From Pseudomonas sp. UBA5706 (GTDB lineage Bacteria > Pseudomonadota > Gammaproteobacteria > Pseudomonadales > Pseudomonadaceae), in contig NZ_DIHC01000043.1 in the NCBI RefSeq assembly GCF_002419965.1, positions 327,388 through 391,387 of the forward strand: a DNA stretch of 64,000 bases, written 5' to 3'. The notes under the pieces were generated by a model. The model was not told the origin of the DNA. It saw nothing but the letters and a program-made list of their open reading frames with translations, and did no database searches. The position numbers and the translations under genes were made by a program. Position 1 is the first letter of the stretch; each line of letters opens with the position of its first letter. Of this stretch, positions 52,705 through 61,492 are shown one piece after another.

Positions 52705-53445
52705 ATGAGCAGCACTGCACAAATGGCTGAAGGCGAAAAAATCCTCATCGTTGATGATGATCCGGGCCTGAGCAGCCTGTTAGAACGCTTTTTCACCAGC
52801 AAGGGTTATCGCGCCCGTGCCGTGGCCAATGTGGAGCAGATGGACCGACTGCTGGCTCGCGAAGTCTTTCACCTGGTGGTACTGGATTATATGCTGCCGG
52901 GCGAAGACGGCCTTTCTGCCTGCCGTCGGCTGCGCGCCGCGAACAATCAGGTGCCTATCATCATGCTCACCGCCAAGGGCGATGAGCTGAGCCGCATCAA
53001 AGGGCTGGAACTGGGCGCCGACGATTACCTGGCCAAACCCTTCAACCCTGATGAGTTGATGGCTCGTGTGAGGGCCGTCCTGCGTCGTCAGTCCGCGCCT
53101 GTACCCGGCGCCCCCGCCAGCGAAGACGAAACCGTCACTTTCGGTGAATACGAACTGTCCCTGGGCACGCGTGAGCTTAAAAAGGGCGATGAGATTCACA
53201 TGCTCACCACCGGCGAGTTCGCGGTACTCAAGGCGCTGGTGATGCACGCACGCGAGCCGCTGACCCGCGACAAGCTGATGAACCTCGCCCGCGGCCGTGA
53301 ATGGGATGCTCTGGAGCGCTCCATCGACGTGCAGATTTCGCGCTTGCGTCGGTTGATCGAAGTTGACGCTGCCAAGCCGCGCTACATCCAGACGGTCTGG
53401 GGTGTGGGTTATGTATTCGTACCCGATGGTGCCAACAAGCAGTAA
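52705..53445 (+). CDS. ompR: OmpR-type response regulator (AmgR orthologue candidate)
   Basis: A 246-residue regulator with AAAGGAG before its ATG. The receiver domain has acidic pocket DDD at 17-19, phospho-acceptor Asp61 (VVLDYMLPGEDG) and the conserved Lys in LAKPFNP. The C-terminal winged helix (VLKALVMHAREPLTRDKLM, then RLRRLIEVD and WGVGYVFVPDG) is OmpR-like. By position it matches AmgR of P. aeruginosa, which with its kinase controls the response to aminoglycosides and membrane-protein stress. Its kinase gene starts 168 bases downstream. Confidence 0.93.
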   Translation: MSSTAQMAEGEKILIVDDDPGLSSLLERFFTSKGYRARAVANVEQMDRLLAREVFHLVVLDYMLPGEDGLSACRRLRAANNQVPIIMLTAKGDELSRIKGLELGADDYLAKPFNPDELMARVRAVLRRQSAPVPGAPASEDETVTFGEYELSLGTRELKKGDEIHMLTTGEFAVLKALVMHAREPLTRDKLMNLARGREWDALERSIDVQISRLRRLIEVDAAKPRYIQTVWGVGYVFVPDGANKQ

Positions 53446-53494
53446 ACAAGTCGACAGGTTGCCTGCCGGGCGCGTTGCACGCCCGCTTACGCTG

Positions 53495-53543
53495 ACCAGT
53501 CACCCAGGGCTTCCTGAAAATGGAGGGCGTCGGGGTGACTGGT
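53495..53543 (+). terminator. Long hairpin in the ompR-envZ intergenic region
   Basis: ACCAGTCACCC (53495-53505) and GGGTGACTGGT (53533-53543) are perfect eleven-base arms around 27 bases, followed by TTTTG. It could attenuate transcription from ompR into the kinase gene or protect the ompR mRNA end. Confidence 0.55.
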
Positions 53544-53613
53544 TTTGCTGTCTCTTGCCTTCCGCGAAATCTTGCGAGCCTGGCTCGCTCCTGCAAAGTG
53601 TGTAGCTGCTGTT

Positions 53614-54927
53614 ATGAAGACACCGCTCTGGTTCCCGCAAAGTTTTTTCTCCCGCACCCTGTGGCTGGTGCTCATCGTCGTGCTGTTTTCCAAGGCATTG
53701 ACCCTGGTTTACCTGCTGATGAACGAAGACGTGCTGGTCGACCGCCAGTACAGCCACGGTGTCGCGTTGACGTTGCGGGCGTATTGGGCGGCGGATGAGA
53801 GCGACAGGCAAACCATCGCCGATGCAGCGGGTCTTATCCGCGTGGTGGGAGGGGGAGTTCCGGAAGGTGAGCAGCATTGGCCCTATTCGGAAATTTATCA
53901 GCGGCAGATGCAGGCCGAACTCGGCGCCGATACCGAGGTTCGACTGCGCGTCCATGCGCCGCCTGCCTTATGGGTGCGTGCGCCAAGCCTGGGTGACGGC
54001 TGGCTGAAGGTTCCGCTGTATCCGCATCCTTTGCGCGGTCAGAAAATCTGGAGCGTGCTCGGCTGGTTCCTGGCGATTGGCTTGCTGTCCACTGCATCGG
54101 CCTGGATCTTCGTCAGCCAGCTCAATCGCCCGCTCAAACGTCTGGTCTTCGCTGCTCGCCAATTGGGGCAGGGGCGCAGCGTGCGTTTGCCCGTCAGCGA
54201 TACACCCAGCGAGATGACCGAGGTTTACCGCGCCTTCAACCAGATGGCCGAAGACGTCGAACAGGCGGGGCAGGAGCGCGAGTTAATGCTTGCCGGAGTC
54301 TCCCATGACCTGCGCACACCGTTGACGCGATTACGCCTGTCACTGGAATTGATGCCCGCCAACAACGAATTCATGGAAGGTATGGTGCGCGATATCGAGG
54401 ACATGGATGCCATTCTCGACCAGTTTCTGGCATTCATTCGCGATGGGCGGGACGAGGAGGTCGAGGAAGTCGATCTGGTCGAACTGGTTCACGAGGTGGT
54501 GGCGCCCTACAACAGCCCCACCGAACAGGTGCGCCTGTGCCTGGAATCGATTCCGCCGTTTGCGCTGCGACGTGTCTCGATGAAACGCCTGCTCAACAAT
54601 TTGATCGGCAACGCGATGCACCATGCAGGGGATGGCGTCGAGGTCGCCTCTTACGTCTCCGGCGACAGCGGCGCCCCTTATGTGGTGCTTAGCGTATTGG
54701 ACCGGGGCATGGGTATCGACCCTTCTGAACTGCAAGGCATCTTCAATCCCTTCATCCGCGGCGACCGCGCCCGCAGTGGCAAAGGTACCGGACTTGGCCT
54801 TGCCATCGTTAAACGCATTGCCGCCATGCACGGCGGCAACGTGGAATTGCGTAACCGCTCGGGCGGCGGGCTGGAAGCGCGCGTTCGGCTGCCATTGGGT
54901 TTGATGTTGCCCAGGGACGCGGATTGA
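53614..54927 (+). CDS. envZ: EnvZ-type sensor histidine kinase (AmgS orthologue candidate)
   Basis: A 437-residue inner-membrane kinase; the ATG at 53614 (MKTPLWFPQSFFSRTLW) is preferred over a longer frame that runs into the intergenic hairpin region. Order of parts: first membrane helix (about 14-36), periplasmic loop, second helix (about 147-168), HAMP (NRPLKRLVFAARQLGQGRSV), phospho-acceptor His231 in GVSHDLRTPL, N box NNLIGNAMHHA, G1 VLDRGMGID, and G2 GKGTGLGLAIVKRI. No strong ribosome binding site is visible. It works with the preceding regulator. Confidence 0.93.
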   Translation: MKTPLWFPQSFFSRTLWLVLIVVLFSKALTLVYLLMNEDVLVDRQYSHGVALTLRAYWAADESDRQTIADAAGLIRVVGGGVPEGEQHWPYSEIYQRQMQAELGADTEVRLRVHAPPALWVRAPSLGDGWLKVPLYPHPLRGQKIWSVLGWFLAIGLLSTASAWIFVSQLNRPLKRLVFAARQLGQGRSVRLPVSDTPSEMTEVYRAFNQMAEDVEQAGQERELMLAGVSHDLRTPLTRLRLSLELMPANNEFMEGMVRDIEDMDAILDQFLAFIRDGRDEEVEEVDLVELVHEVVAPYNSPTEQVRLCLESIPPFALRRVSMKRLLNNLIGNAMHHAGDGVEVASYVSGDSGAPYVVLSVLDRGMGIDPSELQGIFNPFIRGDRARSGKGTGLGLAIVKRIAAMHGGNVELRNRSGGGLEARVRLPLGLMLPRDAD

Positions 54928-54993
54928 TCCTGGCACCGCGTTCGATACCCGGATCGGCAGGGAAATGACAGCCGGTTGGAAATATCCAGAACC

Positions 54994-55062
54994 CTATAGC
55001 AGTCCGGCTTGCCAGCGGTAGCGACCTTTACGAGGTTACCGTTGCAAGCCGGACTGCTACAG
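54994..55062. repeat. REP/BIME palindrome with long perfect arms
   Basis: TAGCAGTCCGGCTTGC (54997-55012) and GCAAGCCGGACTGCTA (55044-55059) are perfect sixteen-base inverted arms; inner half-sites GGTAGCGAC and GAGGTTACCG add a second stem. Best copy of the family in the window, between convergent envZ and rimK. Confidence 0.88.
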
Positions 55063-55109
55063 GTTATTCACTGCTCAGGTGATGGCGCATCCGTGCAGGC
55101 CAGGGCGAA

Positions 55110-56015
55110 TCAGCCCTTACCCTTGGTCCGCGTCATGTGTGGCCCGCCGTTTTTCTCGATGTACTGGATGATCATTCCCGCCACGTCCTTGCCTGTGGTG
55201 GCTTCGATGCCTTCCAGGCCCGGCGATGAGTTCACCTCCATGACCAGAGGCCCGTGGTTGGAGCGCAGAATGTCTACCCCTGCGACGCTCAAGCCCATGA
55301 CTTTGGCTGCACGAATGGCGGTCATGCGTTCTTCCGGGGTGATTTTGATCAGGCTGGCGGTACCGCCCCTGTGCAGATTGGAGCGGAATTCACCGGGTTT
55401 TGCCTGACGCATCATTGAGGCGATGACCTTGTCGCCCACCACAAAGCAGCGAATATCGGCGCCGCCTGCTTCCTTGATGTATTCCTGCACCATGATGTCC
55501 TGCTTGAGGCCCATGAAGGCTTCGATCACCGATTCCGCCGCGGTCGCGGTTTCGCACAGCACCACGCCGATGCCTTGGGTGCCTTCCAGCACCTTGATGA
55601 CCAGCGGAGCGCCGTTGACCATCTGGATCAGATCGGGAATGTCATCGGGGGAGTGGGCGAAGCCGGTGACCGGCAGGCCGATTCCGCGCCGCGACAACAA
55701 CTGCAGTGAACGCAGTTTGTCCCGCGAACGCGCGATGGCAACGGATTCGTTGAGCGGGAACACGCCCATCATTTCGAACTGACGCAACACGGCGCAGCCA
55801 TAGAACGTCACGGAAGCGCCGATACGCGGGATCACCGCGTCGAAGCCTTCCAGCGGTTTTCCTCGATAGTGAATCTGCGGCTTATGACTGGCGATGTTCA
55901 TATAGGCGCGCAGGGTATCGATCACTACGACCTCATGGCCACGCTGAATGCCAGCTTCGACCAGACGACGAGTTGAATACAGACGCGGGTTTCGCGAAAG
56001 CACAGCGATCTTCAT
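55110..56015 (-). CDS. rimK: Ribosomal protein S6 glutamate ligase
   Basis: ATP-grasp ligase adding glutamates to the C-terminus of ribosomal protein S6. It has 301 residues. Features: MKIAVLSRNPRLYSTRRLVE at the N-terminus, FDAVIPRIGASVTFYG, the ATP-binding PLVIKVLEGTQGIGVVL segment, DIMVQEYIKEAGGADIRCFV, and the metal-binding MEVNSSPGLEGIE. The ATG overlaps the stop of the protease gene upstream (ATGA), so it is the last gene of the EAL - RimB - RimK operon. Confidence 0.95.
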   Translation of the reverse strand: MKIAVLSRNPRLYSTRRLVEAGIQRGHEVVVIDTLRAYMNIASHKPQIHYRGKPLEGFDAVIPRIGASVTFYGCAVLRQFEMMGVFPLNESVAIARSRDKLRSLQLLSRRGIGLPVTGFAHSPDDIPDLIQMVNGAPLVIKVLEGTQGIGVVLCETATAAESVIEAFMGLKQDIMVQEYIKEAGGADIRCFVVGDKVIASMMRQAKPGEFRSNLHRGGTASLIKITPEERMTAIRAAKVMGLSVAGVDILRSNHGPLVMEVNSSPGLEGIEATTGKDVAGMIIQYIEKNGGPHMTRTKGKG

Positions 56016-56500
56016 GCAACACCTGTGGCAGAGGAATTTGAAGCCGGATAGACCGGCTTGTCCTGAACGTAAGTAATGCCCGGGTTGACCACCAGTTGGC
56101 CATCAATCAAGGCTTTGGAACCCAATAGCAATCGGTAACGCATGGCCTTGCGACAAGCGAGGGTGAATTCCACCGGCCAGACCCGATCGCCCAGTGCGAG
56201 CGAGGTGCGAATCACATAGCGCACTTGCGCTTGGCCATTGGAGCTTTTGATGGTCTTCATCGCGACCAGCAGTGCCTCGCATCGACGGTGCCGCAGCTGC
56301 ACGACCGTGCCCAGATGCGCGTTGAAACGCACCCATTTTTCACCGTCACGCTCAAAAGGTTCGATTTCGGTGGCATGCAGGCTCGAGGTGCTAGCGCCGG
56401 TATCGATCTTCGCGCGCAAGCCTGCAACCCCCAAATTGGGAAGCGCTACCCATTCGCGAAGGCCGATGACTGTCAGATGGTCGAATGTTTTCAAAGCCAT
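56012..56500 (-). CDS. rimB: RimB retropepsin-like protease
   Basis: A 162-residue aspartic-protease-like protein (often called ATP-dependent zinc protease). The active-site loop is AKIDTGASTSSLH with Asp33; the C-terminal flap region reads RLLLGSKALIDGQLVVNPG. In the rimABK operon described in plant-associated Pseudomonas, RimB modulates RimK activity on ribosomal protein S6. The gene is four bases overlapped with rimK and ten bases after the EAL gene. Confidence 0.88.
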   Translation of the reverse strand: MALKTFDHLTVIGLREWVALPNLGVAGLRAKIDTGASTSSLHATEIEPFERDGEKWVRFNAHLGTVVQLRHRRCEALLVAMKTIKSSNGQAQVRYVIRTSLALGDRVWPVEFTLACRKAMRYRLLLGSKALIDGQLVVNPGITYVQDKPVYPASNSSATGVA

Positions 56501-56509
56501 ACCGTACGT

Positions 56510-57283
56510 TTACGCGTTCTGCCAGACGCCAGGATCGACCTGCGCCAATGACTTGAATGCAGGCTTGGCGAACCAGTAACCCTGCATCAGAAATATTCCG
56601 CAGTCAGCGAGGAAGTCGCGTTCCTCGGCGTGCTCGATGCCCTCGGCAATCACGGTAACGCCCAACTCCGTACACATTGTGACAATCCCGCGAACGAGGA
56701 CCTGGCGAGCCCGATCACGATGCACGTCTCGCACCAGCGCCATGTCCAGCTTGATCAGGTCCGGCTGAAAATCCGCGAGTAGGGTCAGTCCTGAATACCC
56801 CGCTCCAAAATCGTCGATTGCGGTCTTGAAACCAAACTGGCGATATTCACGCAGGATATTCGTCAGATGCTGATTGTTATCCAGATGTTCGCTCTCAACG
56901 GTCTCGAAAATCAGCCGCTCCAGCGGGAAGTGGTGCGCGCGCGCGGCTTCAAGGGTACTGCGTATGCACAGTTCCGGGCGGTAGACCGCATTGGGCAGGA
57001 AATTGATCGACAAGTGTTCGGCCATATTCAGACCGGCAGCCGTTGAAATCGCCCGGGTTCGGCACAATTGATCGAAACGGTAACGGGTCTGGTCGTTCAC
57101 CCGGCTCAGTACCGATTGTGCGCCTTCGCCGTTTTCCCCCCGAACCAGCGCTTCATGGGCGAATACAGCGCGCGTGCGCAGGTCGACGATGGGCTGGAAG
57201 GCAAAATCGAAATTGAAATCCAGCTCGGGGCTGTCTTTGCAGCCCTTGCATCCGCCAGTCAATGAAGTTGGAAAGTCTGTCAC
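56510..57283 (-). CDS. rimA: EAL-domain cyclic-di-GMP phosphodiesterase (RimA type)
   Basis: A 257-residue standalone EAL protein. The motif EAL is at 44-46 (AHEALVRGEN). Metal ligands and catalytic segments follow: LSINFLPNAVYRP (Asn), IFETVESEHL (Glu), TAIDDFGAGYSGLTLLADFQ (Asp-Asp) and DLIKLDMALV (Lys), VTVIAEGIEH (Glu). All residues needed for hydrolysis appear present. A CxxC pair near the N-terminus (GGCKGCKD) might bind metal. Being the first gene of the operon with RimB and RimK links c-di-GMP to ribosome modification, as reported for RimA. Confidence 0.9.
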   Translation of the reverse strand: MTDFPTSLTGGCKGCKDSPELDFNFDFAFQPIVDLRTRAVFAHEALVRGENGEGAQSVLSRVNDQTRYRFDQLCRTRAISTAAGLNMAEHLSINFLPNAVYRPELCIRSTLEAARAHHFPLERLIFETVESEHLDNNQHLTNILREYRQFGFKTAIDDFGAGYSGLTLLADFQPDLIKLDMALVRDVHRDRARQVLVRGIVTMCTELGVTVIAEGIEHAEERDFLADCGIFLMQGYWFAKPAFKSLAQVDPGVWQNA

Positions 57284-57401
57284 GAGGTACTCCAGAGTGC
57301 GCGTTATCTGTCTTGGCGGGGAGTGTAAACGAGGGTTGGCATATCTGCGTCCCCGGTATCTCGTAGTACAGTTCTGACTCTCACCCGATTAAGGAATTCA
57401 G

Positions 57402-57803
57402 ATGGCACAAAAGTCAGACGAAGATGACAAGGTTCGCTTGGATAAATGGTTGTGGGCAGCGCGATTTTTCAAGACCCGCGCGCTGGCAAAAGCGGCGATC
57501 GAAAGCGGCAAGGTGCATTGCCGGGGTGAGCGTTGTAAACCGGGCAAGGAACCGCGTATTGGCGACGAATTTCAGATTCGCGCGGGCTTCGATGAGCGCA
57601 CTGTGGTGGTCCAGGCGTTGTCCAGCGTACGGCGCGGCGCTCCTGAGGCACAGTTGCTCTATAGCGAAACCCCGGAAAGCCTGGCCAAGCGCGAGCAGGC
57701 CGCCCAAATGCGCAAGGCGGGGAGCCTGGGTGTAACAACGGACGGCAAGCCGACCAAAAAACAGCGCCGTCAATTGTTTCATTTTCACTCGGGGGACGAT
57801 TGA
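57402..57803 (+). CDS. hslR: Heat-shock protein 15 (ribosome-associated S4 protein)
   Basis: Binds 50S subunits that carry stalled peptidyl-tRNA after heat shock and helps recycle them. It has 133 residues; the S4 domain spans about 9-70 (VRLDKWLWAARFFKTRALAK, then IESGKVHCRGERCKPGKEPR), with a basic tail rich in Lys/Arg (DGKPTKKQRRQ). The ATG at 57402 follows AAGGAATT. hslO lies 1 kb downstream beyond a PAP2 gene. Confidence 0.92.
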   Translation: MAQKSDEDDKVRLDKWLWAARFFKTRALAKAAIESGKVHCRGERCKPGKEPRIGDEFQIRAGFDERTVVVQALSSVRRGAPEAQLLYSETPESLAKREQAAQMRKAGSLGVTTDGKPTKKQRRQLFHFHSGDD

Positions 57804-57820
57804 GTCCGCGCAGATTTTCC

Positions 57821-57883
57821 CTGTAGCGGTCCGGCGGCCTCGGTTTCAAGGATTTCCATCCGCGGCAAGCCGTACTGCTACAG
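57821..57883. repeat. REP/BIME-like palindromic repeat
   Basis: CTGTAGCGGTCCGGCGGCCT on the left and GGCAAGCCGTACTGCTACAG on the right match the family's outer arms. Between hslR and the convergent PAP2 gene. Confidence 0.78.
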
Positions 57884-57894
57884 AAAAAGAGGAA

Positions 57895-58704
57895 TCAGGG
57901 GCGTGCGCCCGGCTTGATGATGCTCAGGCAGTTGAGCAGCGGCACTTTGGCGAACAGATTGAAAATCGGCGCAGTCACCCGCAGCAGCACACGCGTGACC
58001 ACTGCCACAAACGGCGTGTAGCAACTCCAGGCCAGTGCAAGCAGGGCGATCATCACACCGCCAATGTAATCATCCTGGCCCCAGTGAGCGCCTGCCACCA
58101 GGCGCGGCATCATGAACAGCAATGCCAACGCCCAGATGATCACGCGCTGGCCGGTGGTCCGGCTGAAAACAGTCATGAACATTGCCCAAATCAGCAAGAC
58201 CGATGCGTGGTCACCGGGAAAGCTCTGGCTTGACCGATCCTTGAGCTGCCACTTGTCTTCCAGCGTCGGGAAAATCTCGCTGAGCTTGATGGCGTCAGGT
58301 ATCACCATCGAGGCGCTGTCATGTTGCAGCGAGGTGTGATCGATGATCTTGGAGAATACGGTACGGATGACCAGCAGCAGGATCAGCGTCAGCACGAAGC
58401 CGATCAGGGCCGCGCGGGTTTGTACCGCCTTGAACACCCAGTCACCCTTGATCAACAGGACCAGCAGGATCAGCCCGACGACGACATCGAAGGGGCGCAT
58501 ACTGGCAACTGTCCAGATCCACAGCCACGCTTTGTTCTGTTCCAGGGGCCGGTTCAGGAGGTGGAACAACCACTCATCGAAGTGTGTAAAGGCGGCGTGG
58601 CCCGCAGGCCAGATCCACACCAACAGCAACGCGAGCGCTATCAGATTACACAGCAGGAATTTTTTGACGTTCCACTTGGGTTGGAACAATGCGGGATAGT
58701 CCAT
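57895..58704 (-). CDS. PAP2-superfamily membrane phosphatase/phosphotransferase
   Basis: A 269-residue inner-membrane protein with about six helices. PAP2 motifs are recognisable but divergent: SFPGDHASVLLIWAM replaces the usual PSGH motif, with the catalytic His retained, and PRLVAGAHWGQDDYIGG gives the third motif with His and Asp. The first motif is hard to see. This resembles the LpxT-type lipid phosphotransferases more than soluble acid phosphatases, but the substrate (undecaprenyl diphosphate, lipid A) is inference. Confidence 0.8.
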   Translation of the reverse strand: MDYPALFQPKWNVKKFLLCNLIALALLLVWIWPAGHAAFTHFDEWLFHLLNRPLEQNKAWLWIWTVASMRPFDVVVGLILLVLLIKGDWVFKAVQTRAALIGFVLTLILLLVIRTVFSKIIDHTSLQHDSASMVIPDAIKLSEIFPTLEDKWQLKDRSSQSFPGDHASVLLIWAMFMTVFSRTTGQRVIIWALALLFMMPRLVAGAHWGQDDYIGGVMIALLALAWSCYTPFVAVVTRVLLRVTAPIFNLFAKVPLLNCLSIIKPGARP

Positions 58705-58800
58705 AAGATGCCCCCATCGGCATGGCAGTGCACCTATTGGTGCTAAACCGCGCTTTATAAGCGCTTGTCATCACTTTGTCATTACCTCAGATACTTTCCT

Positions 58801-59703
58801 ATGCATGATTTTCCGGATATCGATTACACCCAGCGTTTCATCTTCGACGAGAGCGACGTCAGGGGTGAGCTTGTAGCACTTGAACGCAGTTACGCCGAGG
58901 TGCTGGCCAAGCACCCATACCCTGAGCCGGTTGCGCAACTGCTGGGCGAAATGCTCGCCGCCGCAGCGCTTCTGGTGGGCACGTTAAAGTTCGACGGCCT
59001 GCTGGTCCTGCAGGCGCGCTCCCTGGGGCCGGTCTCGTTGCTCATGGTCGAATGCTCCAGCGAGCGGGAACTGCGCGGCATCGCGCGCTATGACGAGAGC
59101 CTCATCACGCCGAGCGCCACGTTGCAGGAATTGATGCCCGATGGCGACCTGACCATGACCATCGACCCGCGTCAGGGCAAACGCTATCAGGGCATTGTCG
59201 GGTTGGACGGCGTTGACCTCTCGGCGTGCCTGTCGAGCTACTTTGTCATGTCCGAGCAATTGCCTACACGCTTCTGGATCAAGGCTGACGGCAAGCGCGC
59301 TCGCGGCCTGCTGCTGCAACAGTTGCCTCCCGCACGTCTGTCCGATGCAGAAGAGCGCGAAGCCAGCTGGCAGCACGTCAATACGCTGGTCAATACCCTG
59401 ACCGCCGAAGAACTGCTGAGCCTGAACAACGAAACCGTGCTGCACCGTCTGTTCCACGAAGACCCTGTGCGCATGTTCGATATTCAGCCCTTGGTATTCC
59501 GTTGCAGCTGCTCGCGCGAGCGTTCTGCCAACGCGTTGATCAGCCTTGGTCTGGAAGATGCCCAGCAATTGGTGATCGAACACAACGGCACCGTTGAGAT
59601 CGATTGCCAGTTCTGCAATCAGCGCTACCTTTTCGACGCCGCCGACGTAGTGCAGCTCTTTGCAGGCGGTGGGATCGACACCCCTTCCGACACCCGCCAC
59701 TGA
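58801..59703 (+). CDS. hslO: Hsp33 redox-regulated holdase chaperone
   Basis: A 300-residue chaperone activated by oxidative unfolding. The start at 58801 (MHDFPDIDYTQRFIFDESDV) fits the family; 12 upstream codons are open but without support. The zinc-binding redox switch is present as Cys235-x-Cys237 (FRCSCSRE) and Cys269-x2-Cys272 (IDCQFCNQ). The N-terminal substrate-binding domain has SLLMVECSSERELRGIARYD. The ribosome binding site is poor. Confidence 0.95.
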   Translation: MHDFPDIDYTQRFIFDESDVRGELVALERSYAEVLAKHPYPEPVAQLLGEMLAAAALLVGTLKFDGLLVLQARSLGPVSLLMVECSSERELRGIARYDESLITPSATLQELMPDGDLTMTIDPRQGKRYQGIVGLDGVDLSACLSSYFVMSEQLPTRFWIKADGKRARGLLLQQLPPARLSDAEEREASWQHVNTLVNTLTAEELLSLNNETVLHRLFHEDPVRMFDIQPLVFRCSCSRERSANALISLGLEDAQQLVIEHNGTVEIDCQFCNQRYLFDAADVVQLFAGGGIDTPSDTRH

Positions 59704-59827
59704 TGTAGTGCGCGGGCCTGGCTGAATGATTCCTGCCCGGCCCGCCTGGCTCTTCATTATGTAGTTCTGACAGTTGGCCCCTACCTTTTTTGGGCTTTTC
59801 TGGCATAATCCGGCCCACTTTTCAGCT

Positions 59828-59852
59828 GTAGTAGTTTGGGTTTTTCTACTAC
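59828..59852 (+). promoter_or_regulatory. Hairpin in the pckA leader
   Basis: GTAGTAG (59828-59834) pairs with CTACTAC (59846-59852) around an eleven-base T-rich loop, 44 bases before the pckA start and just after a possible -10 (CATAAT in GGCATAATCC near 59803). It may influence pckA mRNA stability or translation; no protein partner can be named. Confidence 0.4.
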
Positions 59853-59895
59853 AAAACGTTTGGAGCACTCGGCCAGCGGGCCGACGGGGAATCTC

Positions 59896-61437
59896 ATGAC
59901 GCAAGCCAACAATGCCGTTTACACCGATCTCAGTGTCGACGAACTGGTTAAAGAAGCCCTCAAACGCGAAGAAGGCGTACTGTCCGACACCGGCGCACTC
60001 GTCGTCGAAACCGGCCACCGTACGGGTCGTTCGCCGGCAGATCGTTTCATCGTTGATGAGCCGAGCACCACGGCTGCAATCGCCTGGGGCCCGATCAACC
60101 GCAAATTCCCTGCCGACAAATTCGACGCCCTGTGGGCCCGCGTCGAGGCGTTCAATAACGCTCAGGAACACTTCGTTTCCCACGTCCACGTAGGCTCTGC
60201 TGAAGATCACTACCTGGCTGTGAAGATGACCACCCAGACTGCCTGGCAAAATCTGTTCGGCCGCTGTCTGTTCATCAACCCGGCCCAGTACAACCCGGCC
60301 GGCCGCGATGAATGGCAGGTCCTGAACGTTGCCAACTTCGTCTGCGAACCTGAGCGTGATGGCACCAACTCCGACGGCTGCGTCATCATCAACTTCGCAC
60401 AGAAGAAAGTGCTGATCGCGGGTATGCGTTACGCCGGCGAGATGAAGAAGGCCATGTTCTCGGTACAGAACTTCCTGCTGCCAGCTGCTGACGTGCTGCC
60501 GATGCACTGCGCTGCCAACATCGGTGAAGCGGGCGATGTGACCCTGTTCTTCGGTCTGTCCGGCACCGGCAAGACCACACTGTCGGCAGACGAAAGCCGC
60601 TATCTGATCGGTGACGACGAGCACGGCTGGGGCAAAGGCGTAGTGTTCAATATTGAAGGCGGTTGCTATGCCAAGTGCATCGACTTGTCCGAGAAGAACG
60701 AGCCTGTCATCTGGAAGGCCATCAAGCACGGCGCCGTACTGGAAAACGTGGTTCTGGATTCGGCTAGCCATGCCGACTACGCCGACAGCAGCCTGACCCA
60801 GAACAGCCGCGCAGCCTATCCGCTGGAGCACGTTGAAAAGCGTTCGGAAAAGAACTTCGGTGGCGAGCCGAACGCGGTGATCTTCCTGACTTGCGACTTG
60901 ACTGGCGTCCTGCCGCCGGTGTCGATACTCAGTGAGGAACAAGCGGCCTATCACTTCCTGTCGGGCTACACCGCGCTGGTTGGCTCCACTGAAATGGGGT
61001 CGGGCAGCGGCATCAAATCGACCTTTTCCACCTGCTTCGGCGCACCGTTCTTCCCGCGTCCTGCTGGCGAATACGCAGAGTTGCTGATCAAGCGCATTCG
61101 CGGTTTCGGTTCCAAGGTGTATCTGGTCAACACCGGCTGGACCGGCGGCGGCTACGGCGTTGGCAAGCGCTTCAACATCCCGACCACCCGAGGCGTCATC
61201 GCTGCCATCCAGAGTGGCGCTTTGATCGGTGCAGAAACCGAGCACCTCGACACTATCAACCTGGACGTGCCCAAGTCGGTCCCGGGCGTCGACACCGCAC
61301 TGCTCAACCCACGCAATACATGGGCTGACAAAGCAGCGTACGACGAAGCTGCAAAAGCACTGGCCGGCCTGTTCACCGAGAACTTCAAGAAGTTCGAAGT
61401 GAGCGATGCAATCAAGGCAGCGGGTCCGACGTTGTAA
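59896..61437 (+). CDS. pckA: Phosphoenolpyruvate carboxykinase (ATP)
   Basis: Converts oxaloacetate to phosphoenolpyruvate, the entry to gluconeogenesis. The ATG at 59896 (MTQANNAVYTDLS) gives 513 residues, the usual Pseudomonas length; 20 upstream codons are open but lie in the leader hairpin. The kinase loop is GLSGTGKT at 220-227; other active-site segments are HVGSAEDHYLAV, RMRYAGEMKK-type AGMRYAGEMKKAMF, DDEHGWGKGVVFNIEGGCYA and VNTGWTGGGYGVGKR. GGGGA precedes the start. Confidence 0.97.
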   Translation: MTQANNAVYTDLSVDELVKEALKREEGVLSDTGALVVETGHRTGRSPADRFIVDEPSTTAAIAWGPINRKFPADKFDALWARVEAFNNAQEHFVSHVHVGSAEDHYLAVKMTTQTAWQNLFGRCLFINPAQYNPAGRDEWQVLNVANFVCEPERDGTNSDGCVIINFAQKKVLIAGMRYAGEMKKAMFSVQNFLLPAADVLPMHCAANIGEAGDVTLFFGLSGTGKTTLSADESRYLIGDDEHGWGKGVVFNIEGGCYAKCIDLSEKNEPVIWKAIKHGAVLENVVLDSASHADYADSSLTQNSRAAYPLEHVEKRSEKNFGGEPNAVIFLTCDLTGVLPPVSILSEEQAAYHFLSGYTALVGSTEMGSGSGIKSTFSTCFGAPFFPRPAGEYAELLIKRIRGFGSKVYLVNTGWTGGGYGVGKRFNIPTTRGVIAAIQSGALIGAETEHLDTINLDVPKSVPGVDTALLNPRNTWADKAAYDEAAKALAGLFTENFKKFEVSDAIKAAGPTL

Positions 61438-61452
61438 TCGGATTTGCTGAAC

Positions 61453-61483
61453 AAAAAAACCGCTCCCCGGAGCGGTTTTTTTA
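61453..61483. terminator. Bidirectional terminator after pckA
   Basis: ACCGCTCC (61459-61466) pairs with GGAGCGGT (61469-61476), flanked by seven A on the left and seven T on the right, so it serves pckA (plus) and the convergent lipoprotein gene (minus). Confidence 0.9.
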
Positions 61484-61492
61484 TTCCTGCTA

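Noticed and set aside
58984..61245. 753-residue open frame on the minus strand across hslO and pckA
   Set aside because: It is antisense to two securely identified genes with matching high-GC codon structure, and its translation is Val/Ala/Gly/Gln/His-rich without any family motif.
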